A DNA stretch of 64,000 nt from Aquila chrysaetos chrysaetos (lineage: Eukaryota > Chordata > Aves > Accipitriformes > Accipitridae): the NCBI RefSeq assembly GCF_900496995.4, contig NC_044014.1:8837001-8901000 (forward strand), written 5' to 3'. Within the stretch, counting starts at the first letter, position 1; every line of letters starts with the position of its first letter. The position numbers and the translations under genes were made by a program. This document shows positions 13,601 through 23,240 of this stretch, one piece after another. Below the pieces are notes generated by a model. The model had not been told where the DNA came from and did not search any database. It worked only from the letters and a program-made list of their open reading frames with translations.

Positions 13601-14433
13601 TGGTAATTTTTATAACAAAGGCAGTTTGTCATAACAAAAGGTTGAGCAAATACAGGGTAAATCACAAGTTCTGAATGCTTCGATTTTGAGCTACCATTGA
13701 GCCATACAATTTTAGAAAATAAACTAAATAATAACATAACATATACCATTAGTAAGATCAGTGGCTCAGTGGTAAAGAGAACATAAAGCTGTATGTTTTC
13801 CTTCTGATGGGACTGGGACAGGCACAGTGGGAGGCAAACCATACAAAATGGCAATCAGGTTAAGCAAGATGAGAACACCTATACGGCAATATGATGAGTT
13901 CACTTAAAATATTTCAATTTCTCAAACATTCTCCCCTCGCCCTCCAAGTATTGCACAAAACAACCCCCAGATCTACAGTACTACCAAAATAAGGCAATGG
14001 TTTGGCACATCTCCTCTGGCTCTTGGCAGAACACAATACCTTGGGTACATGGGTGACTCCAAAAGTTCTGCTGACTGTAAAAACCAGGGCAGGCTAAAGG
14101 AGTGGGGTCACATTAAAATAATATCGCTTGGATTTGAAGGCCTTTTCTTCGCAAAGAAGCATAAAACCTTAGAAAACACTTGAATAAGGTTTGGGAAAGC
14201 AGATAAAACTGCAGAGGTCTAAGGAAAGAGGGGACACCGAGGACATGGAACGTTTTGAGGGCAGATGGTGCAAGTGAAGCCAAAATGCAGTGCAGGGGAA
14301 TGGGAACAACTGGCTGGATATCAAAACTTTAAAGGCCTGTGCAGGAGACAGCCTTGTCCCAGCAGAGTCAAAGTAAACATATATGCTACAAATAAAATTT
14401 ACAAATTCTGAGGGATCCAGGAATCACTGAGTA
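7691..14433. other. Gene-free DNA
   Basis: No supported gene. ORFs are under 130 codons, uncharacterised, and mostly have overlapping partners on the other strand. Around 11490-11560 there is a run of TAAT-containing motifs of the kind seen in conserved non-coding enhancers. Around 9668-9768 there is an imperfect inverted repeat, and GAGCTAATTAGCTC at 12396-12409 is a perfect palindrome. The segment 10520-10650 resembles decayed amniote repeat DNA but could not be assigned. Confidence 0.55.
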
Positions 14434-15123
14434 GCAGCTAAGGACAGGTTTGAAGTTTTGGAAGATTTCTATATGAAATGTGCAGACGATGCTGGTACTA
14501 AGTGTAAGATGATTGGAGATACAGTAGGAGAACTGCTGAAGAAACCAACAGCATACTTCCAAGAGGAAAGATAAGAGAATTTGGAAAGGAGTCAGGATCA
14601 GCATGCGGCAAGGCCTGTATGCCTTCAGAACCTGGATCGGTTTCATGATGAGATTGAATCCAAAGGAAAAGCCAAGAGAGAAAGCCAATGCAAAAGACAA
14701 TATTTGAAGGGCATGGTGGAGCGGATGAGGAACGTTAATGCCTGAGAAGGCGGCAGAGGCTACGCCTGGAGGAAAGGGTATCGTTTTCTTGCAAATCTGC
14801 TGAACAGCGAAAAACTTCTAATTTCAAAGAAGGAAGTTACAGAGGGATGGACCCGAGTTGTTTGTGGAGCTCAGTTCTGAAGAGATCCAAGAGGCAATTA
14901 CAACCCTTTGGGAAGAGCTTGGCACCATGTGTTGACAGGGTTGCCATTAAATTATTAAAAGCAGGAGGAGGTAAATGAAGCCAAAAGCTGTACAGAATAA
15001 TTCTGTTGATTTCAGATATCTGAAAAAGTTTCAGAGCAATGGAAGGTGGTTTTCATAAATGCAATGTAAAAGCTAGTGTGGTACGTGTCTTTTTCTTAAA
15101 GTCCATAAAGCTTCCTCAGAAGG

Positions 15124-15167
<44 letters not shown>

Positions 15168-15830
15168 AAAGCAGGAACAGTTCAATAACACTGGTGGGCA
15201 TTCTAGAAAAGAGTTCTACCAAATATTAAGTACTTTCAGGAGAGATTTGATAAGATATAACACTATAATCAGAATGAATACGCAGACTTACAGATTTTAA
15301 GAAATCTTATGATGCTGTATCATGGCCTTTGAGCTACATTGGAGGAATTTATAACTCCATAAAACATTTTTTAAAAGGCATAGTCACTATTTCCAATGAA
15401 GAAGATGGAGCATGAAGAGGGTGTAAAATCTCTGGCCCATTTAATATAAATGAGGAATTAAGGCATGGAAATGCATCATCCCCGATATTCTTCAACATGG
15501 TTAAAATGGTACAATCACTGACATTTTCAGACTACAGTGAACATCAAAATAGTGGAGCACCTTTGGGATCCTATGGTCTGGGCAACTGTGAATGAAGCAG
15601 AAGGTACAGTAAAAAGAATGGCTACTTGAAGAAGAAAACCAAAGAACAAATAACATAAAATCAGACATCTAAGAAGCCTGATTAATCAAAGATATCAGTA
15701 AGTTGAGTAGATTAGTAAAATGATTTACCAACAATGGGAAAGTGACCCCAATAGGAGAAATTGAGAGCAAATTCTGTGACCGCTATTGTGTGAAAAGCCA
15801 CAGAGTATGAATTATTTAATGTCTGCCATC
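14434..15830 (+). pseudogene. Decayed non-CR1 LINE, RTE-like reverse transcriptase
   Basis: Across several frame changes, the pieces of a non-LTR retrotransposon ORF can be read in the expected order. A DRFEVLEDF-like start of the endonuclease/RT linker lies at 14447-14475. Near 14867-14900 is SSEEIQEAI. At 14910-14975 is KSLAPCVDRVAIKLLKAGG, matching the common LINE pattern K-x-APGVDGIPAELLKAGG. It is followed after a stop by KLYRIILLISD. RT motif A is at 15293-15322 (DFKKSYDAVS). RT motif B is at 15461-15496 (RHGNASSPIFFN, compare RQGDALSPILFN), in the same frame as motif A with one stop at 15413-15415. Motif C is not secure; FSDY near 15517-15530 could be its remnant. The spelling differs from the avian CR1 motifs ([11 protein letters not shown]) seen at 57-60 kb, so this is a different clade, most like RTE. 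A 39-base T run splits it at 15125-15163. It is not functional. Confidence 0.65.
15125..15163. repeat. Poly(T) tract, 39 bases
   Basis: This is the longest homopolymer in the window, with 39 uninterrupted T. It interrupts the RTE-like fossil between the region before the fingers and motif A. It might be the reversed poly(A) tail of a small retro-insertion, or slippage growth of a shorter tract. Its exact length may be affected by sequencing. Confidence 0.9.
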
Positions 15831-15844
15831 AACTGTTTATTTTC

Positions 15845-15862
15845 TTTTTTTTTTTTTTTTTT
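15845..15862. repeat. Poly(T) tract, 18 bases
   Basis: A run of 18 T lies directly downstream of the last readable part of the RTE-like fossil and upstream of the MIR-like element. It has no recognised function. Confidence 0.85.
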
Positions 15863-15984
15863 AATTATGCCTCAAGTTGTGGTATAGAAAACTGCAACAT
15901 CTAGCACTATTAAATAAATCTGATACTAAATAACTTAATAACTAAAACATACTTAGCACTCACACAGTGACTGTTATTTTTAGA

Positions 15985-16160
15985 TCCATAAAGAGCTCTG
16001 AGTACTCTCTAAATATTAATTAATTAATCTTCAATATTCCCATGTCATTAGTAAGGTTAATTTTATCATTCCTAAGTATTCAGTTAGGAAAATTAAAGCA
16101 GAAGAATGATTTGCCATATTCCAACCATCTATTTCGAAGCAGAAACAAAATTACCTGTAT
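15985..16160 (-). mobile_element. MIR/CORE-SINE-like ancient SINE
   Basis: The plus strand shows, in order, the reverse complement of the amniote MIR-type 3' half: a GATCCATAAAGAGCTCTGAG segment (compare GATCTCAAAGCGCTTTACA), then ATTAATTAATTAATC, then a TTAGTAAGGTTAATTTTATCATTCC segment (compare GTAAGTATTATTATCCCC). After these come an AGTTAGGAAAATTAAAGCAGAAG segment (compare ATGGGGAAACTGAGGCACAGA) and GATTTGCCATA (compare GACTTGCCCAAG). The order and spacing carry the call, since many bases have changed. It shows no promoter boxes that could still work. Confidence 0.6.
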
Positions 16161-19100
16161 TAATACACACAGAAAGATTTTTATACCTGACCATTTGGTT
16201 CTTTGTGCTCTGGGAAGGGGGGAAGAAGAGACTTGCAGGAATATTAACCAATTTAATTTCTGAGAGAAAACTTTAGGACACAGACAATTTGGGTAGAGTT
16301 TTGTCATAAGAACATCCATATTGGTTATCCTAAACATTATATTCCAAAATTATGTTTATTTTTTCTCAAGTACATTTTATAGCTGGATATCATAAAAGAG
16401 CTTTAGGACTTCACATGAAAAAATAATTTCCTTTTCATGTTAACCACTAAAAATCACATCATAACAATGACTTTTGAAAAATACTGACCTGGAAAGGAAT
16501 GTTGAAATGACTCAGACTTTCAGCAGAATTAAGATATCTTCTAGGTCTAGAAGCGTATTTGAAAAGCCCCATTGTATTCTTTTCTTGCTTCTTGTCTAAC
16601 AAAAGGTCTTTTAGAAAAAACCATTTGCTAAAATTGGAAAAGAACATAGCTAAGCATTGTTTTGTTGATAACATAGAAAGGTAAACAGTTACTGGTAAAT
16701 GAGTAACAATCCTCTCAAACTCCAAATTCATATAAGCTTCCTGTATTATTAACTATGGCCTTAGCACGTAAAAACTATTACAGAAAAATATACTAAAAAA
16801 TAAAGTATATAAAAAGATGGATGACATTTGCCTCACTTTATGCACTCAGTCTCAGACAAGCTGAAAATATTGATAGCCAATGGATAATAATTGATAACAC
16901 TTCATAATTGATAACATTCCCTATATAGTATTTCAAACAGACTTCTATATCCTCACTCACAATGATAAAGAAATGACCATTAGTATACACATAAATAGTC
17001 ACTGATTCAGTTAGTCTTCATACTGTTCAATATGATATGCGAGAATATGTAAGGAAATTGAGAAAATGTTCTGATTCAGATCAGCTGTGAAACCAATTAT
17101 GTAATTCCATACATACAGGTATATATATGCTTTCTCTATGTTTTAAAGAGGGTTGTTTGGTTTGTGGGTTTTTTTTTTCCTTGTTGTTCATCACTCCCAC
17201 CTTTGCTTTCTTATTTCAGAAAAAGGAAGTTTTTAACATATCTGAAGAGGTGCAAAGAGATGTTTTTTACCAAAACATGACTCACCTTCAACTTACGTGA
17301 CCAAAGAAGTTTCAACGAAAGAAAGCCTGGGGTAGTAATAGTCCCCTTTCAGCTTCGCAATAAATTTCAGAGGGTCACTATAATTTCAACTACATGTACA
17401 AGATGATGATTTTTTACATCAGAAATATCTGTAGCCATGGAAATGACCACATATTGCTGTATATGCAGTCATATAGAAATATAAGCATTCATTTTGAAAG
17501 TGAAATAGCATTAAATAAGGAAAAGTTGAAACAACATATGGCCCCGAGTTGTACAAGCCCAGGTTCTGCAAGGCCTGTTTTTGCCAGCTTTGTTCTCCTT
17601 CATTAGTATTTAACAAGCAAGTACAGCTGAAGACAATAGGGGAAGTTCTGGCCACCTGTAGACAACAGTAGTTTTGCTATTATTTGCCATAAACATCTAA
17701 AATAGCCTTAGGTATTCTATACTTTACTTTAGAGATGATCCACAATAAGTATCAGTAAACTACAGCTTTTCAGGTAATGCTGCACCTTAGAGATTGAAAA
17801 AATAGAGTTAATTTATTTAATTTTCCCCAGTAACGTCAAGCATTCTAGATAGGACAACTTTGCTTAAAAAAAGAGAGGGATTGTTAATTACCTTTAACAG
17901 AGACTTTTCCTTTATTGTCAAGAAACCTTTCAGATGCTTTTTAAAAAACTGGTAATGAAATTAGATACATAATGATTCTATAATTTAGATAAATACTGTG
18001 AAAGTTATTATGCATGAAGACTGAACATCTGTTAAAGTGATCCCAAACTAAAATTCTTACCATCAGGTTTCCAGCTCTCCACATTAGATTATTTGGAAAA
18101 TAATTATTGCTGCAGATTTTACCCATAACAAATTCCACGTCCCAATCTGAACTTGTCTAAATGTTTTTGATTTGGGAAGATGAGAGGGGACTCTAACTAT
18201 AAAGAGAGCGGTCAGCTATGAAAATTTTCAAACCAGATGAATCTGAATACTCCTAATTAATGGTATCTTCATGCTTTAACATACCTAGAATTTGGTCTTT
18301 TTTTTTTTTTTTTTATATAATTTTAATAGTGGCAACTTATAGACAACCATTTTTTGTATAGGTGAACTAGCATTTCATTACATTTCATAGGAATGTAATG
18401 AATGGAAGCAAGTATTCTAAAGTATTATTTATATGTGCACAAATTTGATTTAAGTAGTTTCAGGACTTTATATAAATATACAAGTACAGAGAGGAATTGA
18501 AGTACTGGTGAACCCATGCTACCATGGACAGTCTATCTCAAATTTTGAACAGTAATTCGTAGCTGCTGAATTTCCCTCAGCAGAATCCACGGACTGAGGG
18601 AGTGGAGGTGGAGTCCTGACAGTCAGAACTTCACTGGGGCTTACTTTCCAGAACAGCACTTAGTTGTTTATTTTTCATCCAACATAAATCACATTAGGGG
18701 TAAAACAAGCCATTCAACATTTTCTGACTCTAAGAGAGTTCAAAAGTTAAATTGGAGAACAGGGTTTAAGAAAATTGGCTTTTTCATGAAGCAATCATAA
18801 TGTGACAGTTGATAAAACATCTCATCTGATGTACAGTGATCATTACTAAAAAGTTTGCGCTTGCCAACAACTAACAAAATGTAGTTAACATCAGACATAT
18901 TATGCTATTTTTATACCTTTCAAATAGAAGGCTGTAAGAGTTATTTTGAAACTTTGGTTTGAGATGTGTTGGCAAACTTCTGGTATTTAAGCATGGCCAT
19001 TATATAAGTATTTTTATTTATTTTTTTTATTATTATATGACCTTACTAATTGGCATGCAATCAAGGATTCTGGGAGAAGAAAAACACTTTAGAAAAAAAC

Positions 19101-21674
19101 ATTCTCAGAGTGAATGAAAATGCTGAATGATCCCATGGCAAACATGCTTTTCTTCTACAATAAAATAACATATTTAACTGTTAACACAATAAAATGGCTG
19201 ATAGCTATTTGCCCATCTTCAGTGTTGCAATACAATATTTTAATCCCTTTAAAACTCATACCTGCTTTTCAAGTATTTATCAAACTCCAGTTGAGATACG
19301 GAGGAACGTAATCCTTTATGAGTGAATACAGTCAAAACTGTTCTACAAGACTACGTGGTCTTTCTGTGTATGGGGTTTCCAGTACATTCACAAAACACAC
19401 ACTGTATATTTCTTATGTGAAATGTTTAGGTTGAGGATAATACAGAGTTTGGAATATATTCCAGACAAGTGGTTCTTTCCTTTTCATAAGTGTATGCATC
19501 ATATAAACCAGTTCCATTGGTTTATATTCATTTGAACAGATCAGCTTTAAAACTGACAGAAAGGGTTGTTTTCAAAAGACCATTTTTTTCCACTATGCTA
19601 AGTAGCACTGGTTGAAAGTTCCCAACAGAAGCTTTAAAAAGGAATTTTTAAAGTTTTAAGATATAAGAGATTGAGGTCAGAATAGGCAATAAAATTCACA
19701 AGATTGTGATGGCATTATTTTAGGATAATAATCTTATTTTAAGATATGAAAATATTGAAACAATCATGCCAGCATAAGAAATAATTATACCATAATTCAT
19801 AAGTGCATAATTTATCAAAACAATAGAGCAGTCATGGTTAGATGCAACCTAATACTCCTGTATAAGATATAACTACATACTGTACAATCGTTCCTTTTTA
19901 TAGTTATTTTTACATTTAGTCTTCATCCAAATTAAGCTGAGTACTTCTATGTATGAATGGCATTACGAAATAAACACAACTCACAACAGGGCTTTATTAC
20001 TGCTACTGCACCACCATGGCATGCAAGTAACTATGTAGTCAACTATAAACAGTAAAATGTCATCATCTTCATGAAATAAAAAGAACATGAAAAATACAGA
20101 TATAGTAGTAAACATCAATTATCTTTTTATATCTTTCGTATTTACCAAAAGTCTATCATTACATGAGGTATTTATACCTCTGTATCACTCTCCTGTACTA
20201 GTACGGTGGCAAATTTGGAGTTGAGAAACTATGCTTTCAACAAGCTTGTACAAAACTACTAGTTTCATATTATACTGCTGCCAATGTGTAATGCGTAAAT
20301 GAGAATATGACACATCTGCTACCTACCCCTTAGCATTCTCTTACTTTTTTGTATATTCATGAATTTTGAGTAAATAAAAAGACTGAGGGCCATTAAAGCT
20401 GTTTGCTAGGTTATCTGTCATGGCGACTGAGCCCCTAAAAGACTAATGTCCTATAGAAAGGAAACTCTTTCATCTGCTTTTTGTTGCTGAGTACTGATTC
20501 TGTGAGGTTCCATGCTGGATGTTGGATTTGAGAACCACTGTTGGAAGCAACTTGGATTTATAAATATTTATTTATTTAGTGTTTGTTATGCAGGGTAATT
20601 CCTTAACTGGTGTGAAAGTGAGAATGAGATGAAATTCTGCAGCTGGGAGAAAAAAAAACCAAACATCCATACTTTATTATAAAAACAAGGATCAAAGTGC
20701 TGACTGGGATTCATTTCTTCTGCTTGGAGGTCAGGACAATATATAGATACTAGCAAATTTCAATATTGAAATGGGAGCAGGTAGAATAACAGCAAGTTAA
20801 ACTCTCCTTAGATTTGCAATCTTGGAGAGTCTCTTGGAAAAAAAAGCAAACTTTATTGCAAAAGAAGCTTTTCCATGCTCAATTAATTTTGCTAATCAGT
20901 TAGCTGGCATGGAGGACCCACATGTGCTCTTTGTAAAACATATCATTCAGAATTCAGAATAGACTCTTAGGTACAGAAACATGAAAGCCCACCCATCACT
21001 CTGCTGCAGCCCAGATTATGTTTCTGAGGCTTTTGAAAGGTAAAGAAAAATAATCATGAAATGCTCAAATCACGTTTTTTTGTGGAATTATGTTTCAAAT
21101 ATTACGTGTGGTGTTCTTGGTTTATACCTATGCTAAATTCAAAAGCTGCCTACCTATTTCAGGCAGTGATAAAAGAACACCTAAATCCAAATTATCCTCT
21201 TTAGTTCCTGCTTGCTGGAAAGAAATCTTAATGCTGATTACAAGGAAAGAACTGTACAATTCTCTTTGTTACATTAAGCTATACAAAAATGTCCTTTAGT
21301 TTCCTGGAATTTGCTTAGTTTTCAATTATACAATTTTCTTCTACATTACAAAACAATGTACAGTTTTTCCTAGTTCTGTTCAAGGATTTTCCCTGCTCTG
21401 ATATGTTCAGGTTTAAGAATACTAGGTAATTTGTTTCATATTTTGTTGATACCAGGATCCACTCTTTATATTAAAGCTCATCAAACATATTCATACCTAC
21501 CATAAGTTTGTTCTGCTTTGGGGTATAGTAGGCTGTGTGACTAAAACAGAGCACAGTACCTCATATGTTCATTCATAGATTTGCCTCCATAAAAACTGAG
21601 GCTGTAGTATAGCTTTCAATGGAAGCCATTTAAAAAGAAAACATTACAGAATATACAATTGTAGTTTTTGAATC
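16161..21674. other. Gene-free AT-rich DNA
   Basis: No recognisable gene or transposon. Features seen are a 17-base T run at 18298-18314 and a short hairpin with perfect 11-bp arms at 18374-18402. If the ORF ending at 21675 is a real terminal exon on the minus strand, the part just left of it would be its 3' untranslated region. TTTATT, the reverse complement of a polyadenylation signal, occurs at several places including about 19991 and 20570, but such hexamers are common in AT-rich DNA. Confidence 0.5.
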
Positions 21675-21799
21675 TCAGACGCAAGTTCCTTGACGTGTTG
21701 AAAGATGATGTTTTCGATTTCTGACTCCTGAACTCTTATCTTTACAGTCCGCGGGCTTCTGTTGTGAAATGTCTATCAGTGCACTTGCAATTGCAAGAC
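21675..21799 (-). other. Candidate terminal coding exon (unrecognised gene)
   Basis: On the minus strand a long pyrimidine-rich run ending in TCTTACAG (just right of 21799) forms a good splice acceptor. After two bases an open frame of 40 codons follows, ending in TGA at 21675-21677. It begins LAIASALIDISQQKP and ends STRQGTCV, with a short hydrophobic start and a basic middle (RNRKHH). Five CpG sites lie in about 100 bases, whereas the surroundings have almost none. The frame is inferred: the other two frames after the same acceptor give tails of about 7 and 18 codons. I do not recognise the protein. A chance acceptor-like sequence next to an open stretch is a serious alternative. Confidence 0.22.
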
Positions 21800-21994
21800 C
21801 TGTAAGATAAATAAAGGAAAAACAAAATTTAATGCCCAGCTTTCCTGAGAAGAGTTCCAGAGCAGTGTGATGGTTAGTTTCATGCCGAGTTTTTGTACTT
21901 TCCCACAAGTGATCAGTTTTATTTCAGACTTAGATAACAAGTTCTCACTTTTTAAAATGCTACCTGGTAACAGTGAAGAAACAGAGGAAGAAAA

Positions 21995-22115
21995 AAAGTG
22001 CAGTTAAGACACTAGCCTGGAAATCAGGAGAACTGAGTTCCATTTAAGTCTCTCATTGATTTGCTTTGTGATCTTAGCATCACCTCTCTTTATCACCATT
22101 TTCTTGGTTATGGTT
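21995..22115 (+). mobile_element. MIR/CORE-SINE-like fragment
   Basis: The sequence follows the MIR core on the plus strand: AGACACTAGCCTGGAAATCAGG, then GAACTGAGTTC, then TTGCTTTGTGATCTTAG (compare CTGTGTGACCTTGGGCAAGTCAC), then TCACCTCTCTTTATCACCATTTTC (compare TTAACCTCTCTGTGCCTCAGTTTCC). A few bases are missing after the GTGATCTTAG part. This is a fossil fragment with no detectable present role. Confidence 0.6.
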
Positions 22116-23124
22116 ATGGTGGACCAGCAGCAATCTGACATGGATTTTCTCTTATTAAATGTTTGTGCATTGCATTTAGAAATGGATGAAACTATCAAAT
22201 CAGAAAATAAAGGAGAAATGGAGACCACAGTTAAGACAAAATTGTATCCTTGAATATTTCCCTTTGCAATGCCTCCCTAATTTGGGAATATGAAGAAGTT
22301 AGTATCTACCATGAACGAAAAGATAGAAAATGTCTTTCCAGAATGCATGGATTTGTGAACAGACAGTGAACTGGGATGCTGTTGGCCTGGATAAATTCTA
22401 AATGTTGTCAACTCACCAAAACTCTTCTTTTTCAGATTCTGGTTAAGTTGTTGATATTTCATGACCTGTTATAATCTTAACAGGGTTTTACAGAGGGCAG
22501 GCACAGCCATGCTTAGGAAATGAGTAGTTTAAGAATTTACTCTTTGATTTGCTTTTTACTGCACACGCGCTAGAAATTACTGACTTCTGCTGAAAGGCTG
22601 TGGTTGACAACACACTTAATACATGGTGGTTCTGAATTTTTAAATTCACATAGGTGATATTGCAATGAAATGGATTCGGAGTTTTTACATCATTCATATG
22701 TTCTACTGCACCCCAACAGCAATAAAACCATGACACTTATATCTGCAAAAGCACGTCTATATAGACCCATAATGTAGGTAAAGATGGTGCTGGTTCTCCA
22801 TACTGCCCAATACATCTCAATCTCTAACCAGTAGCAGTACTACTCCACAAGGAAACCTTGAAAATACTTTTCATCATGTTTAACAGGCAGTCTCTATTTT
22901 TTAACTCAGGCCAATATCAAACTCAGTTTATCTATTACAGAATCCAATTTTGTAATATTTTTCAGGTGTTCCCTCATTACAGCACTGATCTACTAAGAAA
23001 CTGTGCAAAAAATATTTCTCACAAGTGTTTCTACAGGCTTCTTTCTTAGTGTATGATGTACTGTCAGATTCGGTTCTGGTTTCCAGTATCCTGAAAAAAT
23101 CTATGCTATTGCACACTGTAACAC
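22116..23124. other. Gene-free DNA between two SINE fragments
   Basis: No exon or element recognised. The flanking MIR-like pieces have the same orientation. The left one holds the core and the right one the tail, so they could be two parts of one element separated by an insertion, but I see no insertion boundaries. Confidence 0.5.
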
Positions 23125-23240
23125 TACCTTTCTTACTTCACAAAAATGTTGCAAGAATTAATTAATGTGCATACAGCTTTTTGAAAATGTACAGCACTAT
23201 ACTGTAAAATGCTAAGTACAATTATCATTGCTACATTTCA
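23125..23240 (+). mobile_element. MIR/L2-type 3' tail fragment
   Basis: The stretch TTGCAAGAATTAATTAATG, then TACAGCTTTTTGAAAATGTACAGCACTATACTGTAAAATGCTAAGTA, follows the known amniote tail pattern: TGTGAGGATTAATTAATG, GTAAAGCGCTTTGAAGATG, AGCGCTATATAAGTGCTAAGTATTATT. The tail is shared between L2-type LINEs and the MIR-type SINEs that use them, so the fragment alone cannot tell which it was. Confidence 0.5.
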
